NCBI GenBank assembly: GCA_902729315.2
Contig: LR746270.1
Coordinates: 4,218,221-4,282,220 of the forward strand
DNA length: 64,000 nt
Direction of reading: 5' to 3'
Source: Spirodela intermedia
Lineage: Eukaryota; Streptophyta; Magnoliopsida; Alismatales; Araceae
The translations under genes were made by a program, and so were the position numbers. The notes under the pieces were generated by a model. It had not been told where the DNA came from. It saw nothing but the letters and a program-made list of their open reading frames with translations, and ran no database searches. Shown in pieces: positions 1 through 12,700 of the stretch (its first letter is position 1; the number at the start of each line of letters is the position of its first letter).

Positions 1-2061
1 CTGTATGAATGAGGCTGCATCGCCCCGGAGACGGTCAAGACTCAATTCCCTACACAATAAAGACGACGAACATCACAAGTAGACGTCGTTCCCAGAGCCG
101 TCGACGGGTCAGCCTGGGCCTTATCAATTCCAGCCTAGGCCTAGGCACATCCCAAAGCCAGGTGATATGCCCACTTTGGCCCAGCCGGCCCAATCACTAG
201 TACTTACCCATCCATCTAGTTAAGTTGTGCAATTTTTTCCCGTCGGCCTGATTACGAGAATCGGTCTATTCTGGCAGGTTATCTTAATCGGCTAACGGGG
301 GCCAGTGTGTTTCTGAATTTCCAGTCAAAATTGGGGTCTACTCACCACCGGGGACCGTGTGGTGGTGGCATGCTGCCATGGCGGTGCGATGGCGGTGGAC
401 CCAGGCTACACATCAACCAACTTAAACAACTTATTTCTTGGAGGGTTAAGTTTGTGAAGTAATGATGAAAATAATTTTAATTGTTGAAATAATTAATTTT
501 GATAAATAATTATGATATCTTCTTACCTTTTTTCTTAGTAATTTCTAAATAATCGGTTAGTGTTTTAATTAATAGAATACCAATTATTAAAACATATTTT
601 GTACAAGTATTAATGCGATTGTTTATTACTCCAACGCATTTCCTTATAAACATTTTTGTCAAAAAAAAGTTGCAACTATTGACGACCACTTTTAGCACCT
701 AGAACAAGCGAAAATGGCATTTGACCCTGATCCGATTTGTCAAATTTAGTAGTCGTGTCGGGGCTCCATTCAAGCACTTCATCATTAACTAGTGTCAAAA
801 TTTTGACTAATGTTGAAATTTACATTTTGAAAATTACGTTATCATATCATAAACAAGAACTACTTTTCATAACAAATATTATCCTGACTTTAGACTTTAT
901 TTTTAATTATTGGAGGTTTTTTTGTTACCAAACCCTCCTCTATGTTGGGTTCCACAGCCTATATGAACGACAGCCCTTTTCATACTGGATATGCATCGAG
1001 GTAGCGACTCTAAGAACGATCTGTCCTCCTATGGGTGAAGCTCGTCGATCTCAAACAGGTCTCATGGAGCCTGATAACTGCAACAGAACTATTGAAAGTA
1101 GCATCAATTACAACTGACCCGCGTTAATTGAATGGTGACCCCACAACATCTCGTCCCACGTCAGTGAGACAGAGAAAGAAAACTTGTTAACGGCACCGCA
1201 AGACGTGCCGGGCACCTTGCGCTGCTGTGGTGTCCGAGGGGCCGGCGAGGATCGACGGATACTGCTCTCGGTACGGCTCCGGACTGTGGGTTCGTCACGA
1301 AGATTGGTTAACAGCGAGCACGATTCTTCTAGAATGGCAACTGTGAGTTCGTCATCATCAAAACCATTCCATAGAGTCTATCGACTTCCACCTGCCTCTC
1401 TTGGGAACCTGGTGCCGGTGTCCCCCGGCCCCGATCATAGCGTGCAGTATTACGACCGTACTGTTACATTTATTTAACCGACCAATAAGGTTTCAGGGTC
1501 TTATGTTGCTTTTAATGTTCTCACGCTGAGCCAGGGAGAACTGTGGGCTAATCCTGCCCTTTTATACCCCTGTTTGGAGACTGAATTCTCAAGTGCATAA
1601 ATTTATTGATTGAAATCCCTAGCGAACATCAGTTTCAAAGATTATTTAACTCTATAGTTAGCTACCGTTGCAAAATTTCAGTGGAGTATATACTGGCAGG
1701 AGCGCCGACGGTGATCTATCCTCGTGGGGATGGAGCGAACCGATTCCACTTGACGTCCTTTATCAATATACGAAAAGTTGAGAAGAACAACTGAGCCAGG
1801 GAAAACAAAGGAAGCTATTTTAACAGTGGTGGCTGGTCTTATTCCAAGGACTCATCAGACACGACTGATAACTAGCGACCAGTAAAGGACAAGAGGCTGA
1901 GGATGAAGAAGGCGTGAAAACAACACGAGGTGGTTGATTACAACAACACTCACTTATTTAGTGCTTTAGAAAGCTACAGACGGACCCCCCCTCTCCAGAC
2001 AACGAGCAAGCCACACCAGGAACAGCGCTGAGGGAGGTTGCCAGCCAGCCATGGACGAGGA
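1..2061. other. intergenic, no recognisable gene
   Basis: Mixed AT-rich and moderately GC-rich sequence. Short open frames exist on both strands, but none shows a recognisable domain, signal peptide or splice-supported extension. Stretch 430-680 is AT-rich. I see no repeat family shared with the rest of the window here. Confidence 0.5.
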
Positions 2062-2779
2062 CTAATGCTTTGGGCATGGCTTGATGCAGTGGCAGCTACG
2101 GAAAATGATACCGCGACACTCGCCCCGGACGAAACCTTCCGTCCTGCAGATTACTGAACAGTTCGAATGGCTCCCGCAGCGCCCCTTGAACCTGTGGCTC
2201 GGCGAGCTACAGACTCTTCCTATCTGGGACGGTTCCACTGTTTGCCCAACGTCCCGAGCAGCACCTACATACACAGAGTAGATTAGTAGGATGGCACAGT
2301 CTAGGGAAGCTGCCTCAGGGTTCATCAGCAAAAGTAGAGGCTCAGTAATTCTTCGTGGATAATATAAATGGAAACCTTAAAATTAAGGACAAGAGAGTGG
2401 AGCGTATAATCTTTCGAAAGAATCCCATCGTCCGGTTCAAAACCGGCTGATTCATGTTTCGTTTCTCTCTAAGTGCGTTAGAATAATTTCTCATGTCGCA
2501 GTCGTACAAGAATGAGTGTGGTGCTTCGTGATTCTTCTACGTTCTGTCTTGTCAACAACAGAAAAATCAAAACAATGAAAGGCTAGGGATTGGAGCTTCG
2601 ATATCAAGCAAAAAAAATAAAATCGTTCAACTTGAAATCAGATTGTCTCTCGCTCACGCATGCAAGTCATTAGTCGGGTCTAATCTGCGTGGATAAACAA
2701 GTGGAGTACCAGCGGTGGCGAACAGCGGAAGGAGTATGACGAGAAGGAGGATGGTAGGCAGTACCCGGACGGCAGCCAT
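2062..2779 (-). CDS. plant defensin (gamma-thionin), two exons, complete
   Basis: Predicted secreted antimicrobial peptide of 90 residues. Exon 1 (2779-2710, 70 nt) encodes a 23-residue hydrophobic signal peptide (starts MAAVRVLPT). The intron (2709-2265) has GT/AG ends and is phase 1, and exon 2 (2264-2062) encodes the rest. A signal-peptide exon, one phase-1 intron and a mature-domain exon is the usual plant defensin gene layout. The mature part shows eight cysteines spaced C-x10-C-x5-C-x3-C-x9-C-x7-C-x-C-x3-C and a gamma-core (GEC...CHC), which fits the cysteine-stabilised alpha-beta fold. About 16 residues (AARDVGQTVEPSQIGR) separate the signal peptide from the first cysteine, longer than in many defensins, so a short propeptide is possible. 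The start is supported by the hydrophobic leader and by a TATA box 75 bases upstream. This is the only complete defensin gene in the window. Target organism and expression cannot be told from sequence. Confidence 0.88.
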
Positions 2780-2850
2780 GGGCGAAGCAGGCAAGGAAGA
2801 ACGAGAGAGGACAATAGGAAGAGCGAGAGAGGAGGCAGGCTAGGGCTCGA

Positions 2851-2859
2851 CTTATATAG
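2851..2859 (-). promoter_or_regulatory. TATA box of the defensin gene
   Basis: CTATATAAG on the minus strand, about 75 bases upstream of the defensin ATG at 2779. A start site about 30 bases downstream would give a leader of roughly 45 bases. Sequence on the upstream side (2860-3130) is shared with 8620-8850. Confidence 0.6.
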
Positions 2860-3139
2860 GGAGTAGAACGGATTATTATAGGCTTGGTCGCATCTGGGTT
2901 CTCGATACGTGGATGCCACTTGGTGCAAATGTTTATCCATATTACTGTTCCAACACCCTTTGAGGTCCGGAAGTACACACGTTGAAGGGGGATACTGGCC
3001 AGTGATCTTCGCGTCAGTCGGGCAGCTATGAGGGAAGGCCGACAGCTCCACGTTCACAGTTTGACCCGATGCTTGCATTTGGCCAAATATATGAGTTTTG
3101 GGATCCGAACACGAGATCGGCATCTGAGCCTCACTAAGG

Positions 3140-4500
3140 ATGCAGGTTCCGTGCTTAGGTCAAACAACCCCTCCCAACCCCCCTTCCGCCACCCCCCCAC
3201 CCAACACACACCTTTCTCTCTCTCTCCCCAGTCCATATACGATGATGAAAACATTTCAGACGAAGATCGGATGAACCCACCCAACAGATTACCGAAGTAA
3301 TAAATTCCACAGATATTCGTGCGGCCAATTAGAGAACTCACTAATTTTATGTTCATATTCTTATTTTGGCCTTACGCAAACTCAAACATAGCAGGACAGC
3401 TGATCAAGTTCCATTAATACTTTGCCCGTTTTTGAATTTATAAAAGGCGTGACCGTGACGCTTCTGATGAGGGTTGTGAGGTCGAGGTGGGAAATAATCT
3501 CCTAGATATTGGTTTCTTTTTGGAACCTCTATAATGATTACTGACTTACAACCCCCCTGCTTGCAGGACCCTCGTCGGATTACGGACTACTCGATATTTT
3601 GGTACCGTCCGGAGACAGAACGAAGTTAGTTTGGCCGATGTGTGGTATCAAACTCTGACTGCGGACCTCATGAAGGTTATACCATTTAAAAAGATGGACT
3701 CACTCAACGCGTCACCAATTAACCTCAACTTGGTGCGTGCAATAACTTTAATTTCTTCTTGTTCTCGAGATCGCCTTTTCTTCTTTTTCTTCTTCTCGAT
3801 TATTTTGATTGTAAATAGTCCAGTGTCATGAGTATTCTCGAGTGGCAACCTGCAATGAGGTTGTGAAGGACGCTTCGGGGGGATATCAATTCCCAGATAG
3901 CCATAACGCCAGCCGGAGGTCAGAATGGACATGAAGAGATTGGTTGAGGGAGAAGGACAGAGGGGAATGAAAGCGTTAGTTGGTAAGCGGAGCAGGAAAG
4001 TAGGGAACCAGGGAAGCGGTACGGGCTTTATCGTTCCAGAAACCATCCATATCCAGGTCTAACAGGCTTGAGACTCATTGACACAAGAAAACAACATTAT
4101 CTCCGTAAACCTTCGAGGACACGACTCCGCCAGCTGTTGCCTCAAGGTTCATTTGGCCACTAAGGGCCCTATCTTGTCTGAGGGCAAGGGCAGCGGACAT
4201 TGTTGACATTTTGGCCGAGCTGATAGAGGACGATTCTAGAACTTGCGCGGCCCCACAGCGGGGTCTACGCACCCACCCTCTCTCCCTAATTTCCACTTTG
4301 TCTTCTTCCTCGTTCGTGTGTATCAAAGTCGAAAATGTCTTTTCTTGTTCAAAACTTCACGTCAAGTCATCACAGGAAGATTGTACTCATTTAAGTTGCA
4401 TTAGTGTTTTCGTGGATGAGTGAGCCGATGACTTGAGTTAACGCAGTCCATTGACCTGGCCCTGACTCGTCATTTCTTTCCAAGTCGGGACTAATGTCCG
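3140..4500. repeat. dispersed repeat, copy A of an unidentified four-copy family
   Basis: Blocks here recur in the same order at 38.64-40.27, 41.27-43.18 and 43.2-44.56 kb. Shared landmarks are 'gatcggatgaaccca' near 3268, 'gatcaagt' plus 'cattaatact' near 3404, 'ctcgatattttgg' near 3590, 'cttttcttcttttt' near 3775, 'agattggttgagggagaa' near 3936 and the 'ttttggccgagctgatag' block near 4208. The right end (4270-4480) matches modules at 17.77-18.01 and 40.77-41.03 kb. No coding domain is recognisable; open frames differ between copies and are probably incidental. The defensin-type signal exon at 4586 follows directly. It could be a non-autonomous transposable element or simply a segmental duplication. 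Confidence 0.6.
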
Positions 4501-4585
4501 GCGAGAAAGGCAATTGCAATTCGGAATGAAATCAACAAATTGCTTCTTGGCAATAGGTTCTTGAAAAAATGATGTGGATGTTTAC

Positions 4586-4653
4586 TTGTGCTAATTAGCA
4601 GTGAGAGCTATGAGTAACAAGATGATGAGCGGGAAGATTGGGAAGCTACCCAT
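4586..4653 (-). pseudogene. defensin signal-peptide exon, broken copy
   Basis: The minus strand starts with ATG and reads a hydrophobic leader (MGSFPIFPLIILLLIALTAN), then meets TAG. The exon is 68 nt up to the conserved GTAAAC donor, against 70 nt in both the complete gene at 2779 and the copy at 40342. The net 2-nt loss shifts the frame and makes the stop. No mature-domain exon was found downstream, where the sequence is repeat copy A. I read this as a dead duplicate of a defensin first exon. Confidence 0.6.
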
Positions 4654-4685
4654 TGAGAAAGCCTTTCTGAAGAAGAGGAATCTAG

Positions 4686-4745
4686 ATATATATATATATA
4701 TGTATATATACACACATACACATTTATATATATATATATATATAT
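4686..4745. repeat. (TA)n microsatellite
   Basis: Interrupted TA dinucleotide run with a short CA-containing middle (tatacacacatacac). It lies just upstream of the broken defensin exon on the minus strand. Confidence 0.85.
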
Positions 4746-4759
4746 CAAAGAGAAAGAGA

Positions 4760-5710
4760 GAGAGATGATAGTTTAGGCCGGAGTGAAATAGCTTTTTTTC
4801 TTAAGGATCTATTCTTCTTCCACTTTTGTGTAATTTTAAGTGATCAAGATAGGACTTGAGGGCAAAGTTGAGTGTCCAAGATTGAGTTGCAAAAAGTGAA
4901 GTGTTGGAGATCAATCTACTCAGAAAACCACCAGACCTTGGCGACAAATAGAGGCCCAAATTGAGTAATCTTCTTCCCTTTACTTACTTGTCTCCTTTCC
5001 TTCTTCTTTTAAGGTAAAACTTAAGGTTCTAAATAGGTTGTTAGTAGTTAAATTATCTCTTTTCTGACTTCGACCATTATTTTTTGTCAAAACATTTTCA
5101 AAACTATTTTTCTACAACCCGTCTAAGTTGACTTAGGGTTTCCTTCATTACATCCATTTCACTCATATTCCTCATCTCCCACTCATCTACTATTTCTCTT
5201 TCTCTCGTCCATCTTTTAGTCTATTTCTTCTCATTACTTACGATTTTTTAAGATCATTAGCCTTCCTCCATGTGGTTCGACTTCTGTCTTACCCTCTTTG
5301 CTCAGTAGATTAATTAAGATAATAAAAATATAACTATTTTGCATAACTCCACTTAAGACCTACGACATACTTTAGGGTTATCAAATGGTGCTGTTGAGAG
5401 AGTATTTAGAAAAGAAACATTAATACACCGACTGCTTGATTATGTTTAATGTTTCAACATGTTAACATAAGGTAATGTAAGATGATGAACAATACGTCTG
5501 TCTCAACAATACCATTGATAACAGGCATAGGCATAGTGCACCGACTTCGATCGTCAGACGGAGGTTTAACTGGCCAATAAGATATAATAACAGTGACCTA
5601 CTGAGGAGGCTGCACGGTTAAGAGCCCCAATTGTCTTGACATTTTAACGGAGCTGATATTGTGCTGGGTGGGTGGACAAGTCAAAATATAGCAAGGAAAA
5701 ATGTATTTTT

Positions 5711-5745
<35 letters not shown>

Positions 5746-7850
5746 CGGTTTTTTCTGTCTTTTCCTGTTCACAGCTTTAGGCAAGGTCAATAATGGGAAG
5801 ATTGTGCACCGTCGAGTTTTATTGGTACTTCCGTGGACTGGTGAACCTTTGACTGTTGTAAAGGTTGTCGGCAGAGATGGCCCTAAGTCAGCAGTCGGGT
5901 CCGCCGTGAATAGTGGCTACATCTCATATTCTATGACTTCTGCGGCAGGCACGCCCACCCACACGAGGTTCTACGAAGGATGAGAGAGAGTGGAGTCGTT
6001 GCCGCAGAGGAACGAGACATGATATCAAATGGAAATTACAAATATAACCAAAATACAATTTGTCACAATATAAATGAATAAAATCTCAAAATATTTCTCA
6101 AACCACAATCTTTTCTTATGAACTGAAGAAACATAGGTCAGTGACGTCCTCTCTCGGGGAGGGAGAGTGTGAGTGAGAGAGAGAGATGATTGTTATTCTT
6201 GAGTGCCCAAAATCATGTAACGGGCCATATTAAAGGGCCCAAAAAGCTGAAAAATGTAAAGTGACTTTTTCTCCTTCTTTTAGGAGAAGTTAGAGCTGGG
6301 GGAAAGAGACAGTCAGTAGAGAGTCATTTCGAAATCAAGGGTTTTTGAAGCTTTATGGATAAGGAAAACTGTTTCAAGTGGAGTTCTAGGGGTTGAAGAA
6401 AAGAGGAAGAGGCATGCCTTTGTACTCTTCCTTATTGGTGTTCTATTGCTTCCAAGGAACCTTGTCTTCAAGCTAGTGAAAGTAGGTTCAAGAGAATCAT
6501 TGCTCTTTCATCTGTCTTCATTTTTTATCTCCTTTTGTCTTGATAGTAGAAATAAGAGTTTCAACTCTGAACCACAATACATTTTATTACATGTTTGTTT
6601 TATATTTAAGGTGATTCGAATCAGTACTTTATAGGTATGTGTTTACAATATCGAGTGCTTAGTTTCTTTGAAGATATCTCGTAATATCAAGAATATAGAA
6701 GGTATTAATTCGTTGCACTTGTGACATTTGATATATTTTCTGTGTGATATAATCTTCTACACAACCACAAATATATTTGGCATCCAAATTATGTTTTCAG
6801 ATATTTGGATCAGAATTTGAAATCCTTTTTTAGTGAAAAGCCTCAGGGAAACTTTAAAGATTTTTCTTTAAGTGAAATTAGTCACACGGTCTCCAGGTCC
6901 GAAGGGATCCAGTGCCCAACTACCGACTCCTGTCGGAATTGCGTTATTGGAGCCGACCCTCAGACAATGTAATGTTCTGAACACTCCAGTTTTCAGTTCA
7001 GCCCCCTTCTCCCATGGGGAGTCACATTTAAGCTGTGATTTATTTTTAGAGTCCTACTAACTGTCACAACAGATAAAAGCGTCGACAACAAGCCTTGGCT
7101 TGGCGAGCTTATTATGGGCCAAACCCTACCCAACCCAACACCTTGTATGACTTATATTTTGGCTTGGTAAGGTGGGTGTGAAACCTTTCCCCAGTGGAGA
7201 GGAAACTCAGTTTGGACTTGGTTCATTGCTGGCCCTAATCATTTCGTGCGCTCAGTAATGACAGGACCTTGCGGGCCGTAACATGGTGGTGTTAATATTC
7301 AACGATCGAAGGATTGCCCAATGTACCTATGAAGAGTACCCAACTCCCTTAATACAGTCGATGAAGGAAAATATTACCTATATTGGTCGACCACAACCCA
7401 CTTCAATTCTGAAATATTCTTGTAATCATGAAACTAAATTACTCTAATAAAAAATATCCATATTACTATATTCTCCATTGGAAGATATTTTATAATTCCA
7501 ACCTTCCGCAAGGCAGGGCTTCAAAGATTATGTTAACTGCTAAAAAAATCGTTTAGCTTTATCCATTTCTCATATCTCGGTGGATACGTTGGAGCGACAG
7601 AGCTAGCCGATTTAAAACGCAGATGGAGTAAGATAATTGGATCTGGGTACTGAGCATTTAAAGTAGCAGAATCTATTGTTGACTGGTGTTTATTAGACGG
7701 AGTCAACAAGCTACGCACACAAACTCGGGAAAACTGTGAAAGAAGGGGTTGTTGATGATAACTACGACAACACATTTATTTTGATACTAGACCTAACTCG
7801 AGCGGGCCATTTAACGACGCTGCAGGATCTGACAGGTGGGCGAAGATTGA
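4760..7850. other. intergenic, AT-rich, no recognisable gene
   Basis: No domain-bearing frame seen. It contains a CT microsatellite at 5716-5745 and a short segment near 5600-5680 that resembles the modules at 17.64 and 40.67 kb. Short frames at 5672-5983, 6872-7060 and 7533-7775 show no family signature. Confidence 0.45.
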
Positions 7851-7853
7851 TCG

Positions 7854-7985
7854 TTACTGCTTTGCACACCGTTTGATGCAGTGACAGCCAGGGCGAAAGA
7901 TGCTGCGGGATGCTGCTGATGTGAAGCCCTGACACAGGCAGATGGTGCTGCAAGTTCTTGTCGCTTGTACAAACCCCATCAAACC
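7854..7985 (-). pseudogene. defensin mature-domain exon relic
   Basis: On the minus strand the end of the frame reads ...IFRPGCHCIKRCAKQ then TAA, matching the C-terminus of the complete defensin (CHCIKPC). Upstream, 'TCSTICLCQGF' matches the C2-C4 region, but the first cysteine segment (GVCTSDKN) is in a different frame, showing an indel. The fifth cysteine (GxC in the gamma-core) is replaced in the TSAASRS segment. Frame break plus missing cysteines mark it as non-functional. No first exon was found between it and the duplicated promoter near 8.6 kb. Confidence 0.65.
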
Positions 7986-8466
7986 AAATGATCTCCGAGA
8001 TAGGCATAATCAAAGAGTCAGAGAATTATATTAATCATGTGACTAGTAAACAACTAATTCATACGTACTTCTAATTTCACCTGAGGTGATCAACTGTGGT
8101 GTAGATGGATGGGGTAAAGTGATTGCTTGTTATAGCAAAAACTCGCTAAGAAATTACGGAATGTCACTTTCACAGTCTGTACAACGTGAAGTAGTAAAGA
8201 AAAAAGAGATCAACTCACAGTAGATGAAAACAAGAGTATAAGATAACTCTAAACAAGAACCCAATATTATGACCTTGGAAAATGTGTCACACGTTAGTCA
8301 TTTTCCTGACGGACGATGGCTTTCCTCACTCTATCATTAAATGCAGGCATTTAATGGATTGACTGAAAAGGCGAGCCACAGTAAATAACATTACGAGTGG
8401 TATTCAAGCCATGTGAGAAATAGATAGTAAGCTTGAGAGACGAGGATGGGGGGAGGGGAGAATGCA

Positions 8467-8569
<103 letters not shown>

Positions 8570-8850
8570 ACCGGCAGAGGGGTGTGGGGGAGGGTGCTAT
8601 GCTGGGCCTGTTATATAAGGAGAAGAACGTGTTATTACGGAGTCTGTCTTTTCTCCGGTTTTGGATTGCAGGTATCAGTGCCGCTGTTGTGTTGATTCCT
8701 TAGTGAGTGAAGGCTGCACGGAAAGGCTGGCCAAAGGCCTTGTGAGTTGGTCTTCAGTGAGCCGGCTAGAGCAATAAGCCAGTGGGTCCACGTTCACATC
8801 TTCAACCACCGCGTGGAATCTGGCAAATGGATGGGTGCCATGGGTCGTAG
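8570..8850 (-). promoter_or_regulatory. duplicated defensin promoter, TATA at 8611-8619
   Basis: Matches the promoter of the complete defensin. 'ttatataagg' at 8611 aligns with 'cttatatagg' at 2851, followed by 'gagaagaacg' / 'gagtagaacg', and 'gtccacgttcacatcttcaacc' near 8787 aligns with 'ctccacgttcacagtttgacc' near 3046. Both read on the minus strand. The defensin exon it once drove is represented only by the relic at 7854-7985. Confidence 0.55.
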
Positions 8851-8959
8851 ATTGAATTTGGATGAAGACCCTAGTGAGGATCATCGTCCTCCACTCAAGT
8901 CAAACCTCGTCCTCATTTCCCGACTAATGTTCCCCACTCCCTTTTGCATTTAACTACTA

Positions 8960-9734
8960 AAAACTTTGAAATCATTTTTGACAGTGATAGGAATCATTTA
9001 AATCATTTGAAATCTACGTTAAACATGTGAATACAATGGAAATAAGACCCATAATGCCCACTGTAACATGCCAATTGATCATTTTTAATGTCAATCCCAA
9101 TTCACATTATTGATGCTAATGTTTACACGAAAAATAAATTGATGGTCAATGTTCTCTGTCACATCCAAGCTGTGGATTCAAGTTCGTCGTCAGTCTCCAT
9201 TCACCCACCAGTGAGTCTATTAGGCTATATGAATAAGAATGGCTGACTCGTTAGGGGATACAAAGATCACCTAGGGTATTCTTCCCCTTTACATCAATCT
9301 CCATCACTCTATCTCTTTTTGCTAGGAAGGCTTGCATTAATGCATTAATTTTAGATGATAATTAATGTTAAATGTTAATAAATATTAATTTTATTATGAT
9401 TAAATATCATCAAATTAAATGAAAACCATTCGATAGGAGTATCAGACTCTCTATCCAGCCGTCACACCCTTACTGTCACATCCCAACCCTTGTCGTCACC
9501 GTCATGGGTGCCATCACTGTCCAGCCACGACAGCTAGGGTTTTGCATGTCTCACGACAAGCCAGCAGGTGGTTTTCTTCTAGACTGGCCTAGCTGGACCC
9601 ACTGACCCCACGCAGACCCACAGGCCTAGTGTGGCCCAGCTGGCCCCAGCTAGCTTTGCCAGGCCCCGCCGACTCTGCCTACCCCTCTAAACCGACTTGT
9701 TGGGCCCCGACTTGCTCACCCCATCACCTACTCT
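8960..9734. other. intergenic
   Basis: AT-rich sequence followed by C-rich sequence from 9440. 'attcgatagg' near 9430 recalls the 3' LTR start of the neighbouring copia element at 13971, but the similarity is too short to call a 5' LTR. Confidence 0.35.
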
Positions 9735-12700
9735 TTGGGCCTAGACCCTCCGATCTCATGGCGTCGTCTCACCCTCCTCCATAGCCTACATATTAGCTCT
9801 CTGAGCTTCTTTCCGACTAATGTTCTCCCTTCTCCAGCAGTTCCTCCAACTCGCCACTCCATCACGATGCAACTTACTTGGCCAGTGTACATTTTCAACG
9901 GCTATAATTATGTGTCATGGGTATCTAGCTTTGAGCTCTTCTTTAGATCTCACACTCCTTCAACTCTTAGAGGACCTACTCAGCCTTTGAGACCCCTCGT
10001 ATGCGACATGGTCGCAACTCAACTTGACTGTCATCACATAGATGCTTCAGAATATTGAGCCTAGCATTGCTAAGTCACTAGCACGCATCACCTCAGCCTG
10101 TCTTCTATGGCTCACTAAAGAGACTATGTACACCAACAAGACGAGCATCGGTCACATTGTGGAGATCTTCGATTTTCTTCTCTTGCAAACAAGGTGATCT
10201 CTCTCTTCAGGCCCACTATGGTCACCTCTAAGCCCTCATCTAGGAGGTTGATATCTATCAACCCTCTACTACCGACTTCTTGATCTTCTAAGCCGTCATC
10301 TCAGTAGATTTCATCTGTCAAGTACATCCTAGATCTGAGGGTTTGTTCTTTCTAGGGATTGTGTGCTTGATCTCGCCTCCATCTTCTCGGTAGTCTTTCG
10401 GGTCACCATTAGTATGTCCATCCATTCCTCTTCCTTTCTAGGCACCACCCTTACTCCTTTGACTCTTGTTATTGTTGCTCTGCGGCTCTAAATGATACAA
10501 CCCTTCCCTCTTGCCTTAACAGTAGTTGTACTTCACGTGGATGTGAACATAATACTTTTCCTCCATGTTCCTACTATAGAAAGTAGAATCATCTGGCTAC
10601 TAAGTGTTGGAAGTAGTTTGACAAGCCTGCTTCTGCACAGTCAACGATAACTTCTCCGACTCTAGCATCCCCACTCTATCCCATGTTTCAGTTCTTACCT
10701 TCCATGTGACCTTGACGCCTACAGAGTATGTTGCTCTTTGACATGCCAATAGTATTGATGCTTCTACCTCTGTAACTCTCATCTCGCTTTCGGCCTCCTC
10801 CATGTTAGGTACACACATTCTCTTTCCTTTCTCTTCGACGTTGTGGATTATCGATTTAGAGGCCTCCACCCACATGACTCATAACCAATATTTTTACTAT
10901 TTTCTCTTCCTATCAACTTACCCTGACCCATCCCCATATCACCATTGTTGATGACTGGACTTATTCGGTCAAAGGTCATTGTGCCACCTCAGCTTCTCTT
11001 TCTCTTCACCTCACCTAAGTTCTCTACATTCCTTGTTTTCTTACTAACCTTCTTTCCATCAATGTTATTATTCATGCCTTTCTCTATATAGTCAAATTCT
11101 TTCCCTTTCATTGTACTTTCTAGGATTTGTATATTAGACAAAGGATTAGTTTGGGCTGTGAAAATAGGCAAGGTGTTTACGAACTCATTTATGACAAATT
11201 CTCATCTGGCCTTCGAGCTCTTTTTGTCACCTCTACGACTACTTCTCTTTTATAGCATCACTGTTTAAGCTATCCTTATTTTTTTAAGTTACAAAAAATC
11301 TTACCGTAGCTTTCTCTCTCTAAGTTTATGTGCGAGTCTTGTTTAGCAATGCAAATATCACCATACTTCTTATCTTACTTGTGATGAGATCCTCTCTTCC
11401 TCTCCCTTTGACCTTCTCCATTGTGATGTATAAGTTACATCTTGTACTTCATCTTGGACCATCATTATTACATCATTTTTGTTGATGACTTCACTCGTGT
11501 GAGCTAGGTCTACTTCCTCTATGACCGCTATAAACTCGTTATCGTGGTTACCCACTTCATCACCAAAGTTATCACCCAATACACCAATATGTCTAAGATT
11601 ATTCATATTGATAATACTTTTGAGTTTGTTTAAGTATTTCTCCGCACCTTCAATAATGATTGTAGCATCCTCTACTAGACCATCTATCCCCACACTTTGT
11701 AGTAGAATGATGTTATCAAGTACAGACATCATCAGCTCCTTGACATCACTTGCATACTTCTTCTTGAGATAAATGTTATCCACTATCTCTAGATTGATGC
11801 CCTTCTAACTACCACTTATCTCTAAAATTAGCTTTCTATTATTCCTCTTGGGGGGTCATTTCTCTTCATCGCTTAATCTTTGATTCTTCTTTTTTTTTTC
11901 TTTCCCCTTGGGTCTTTAGATGCACTATCTTCATCTAGGATTCCTCTCCTTCTCTTTCTAAACTCGTCCCTCATGCCCTTAAATAGGTCTTTGTCGACTA
12001 CTCTTACACACAAAATGGTTATTGGGTCTACTTCCCTGATACCTGTCACTATATGACCTCGGCTAAGGTCACTTTCTATGAGAAGTCTCCTTTCTTCTCC
12101 TCTATTTTGACTCCTCCTCTTTGAGTCACTACGTCTCCTCCACCTGGGTTTCTCCCTTTAGTGCTTCTTACAGACCCTCTTCCTTCTCTTCCTTCTTGTC
12201 CACTCTCTTTGGGGTCGTTATCCGCACCCGTCTCTCTTCGGTCTATGTCTCCCGTGGTTCCTCCCGCTTTGGATGCAATATCCTCCTCATCATCTCCTAT
12301 GATCCCCTTTGTGCCTTCGGTCGCTGCTTTACCTAATGACCTTCATTTCTCTATTGCCCTCTGCAAAGGTACATGCACCTACACCCACCATCTCATCTCC
12401 TAGTTTATTTTCTATGACCGTCTTTCTCTCTCATTTCATGCCTTGCCTTCTTTGTCGCCTCCTCGTCACTTCCATAGTTGTCTATTAAGGCTGCACAGGT
12501 ACCTATGTGGAAGGTAGCTATGGATTTGAAGGTAGCTGCATTGGTCGCTTAGGAGACTTGACATCTAGTTCTGCACTCAACCGATGCCAATATTGTGATG
12601 TGTAAGTGGGTGTTTACCCTCAAGTATCACTTGAATGGCTTCATCGATCGCCACAAAGCTTGTCTGGTCACTTGGGACTTCACACAAGCATATGGGATCG

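Noticed and set aside
3648-4046. Minus-strand frame of 132 codons in repeat copy A
   Set aside because: The corresponding frames in copies B-D are broken or shifted, so there is no sign of protein-level conservation. It also runs through a poly-Lys stretch from a T-rich tract.
11370-11783. Minus-strand frame of 137 codons
   Set aside because: It lies opposite the copia integrase core, which is recognisable on the plus strand, so it is a shadow frame.
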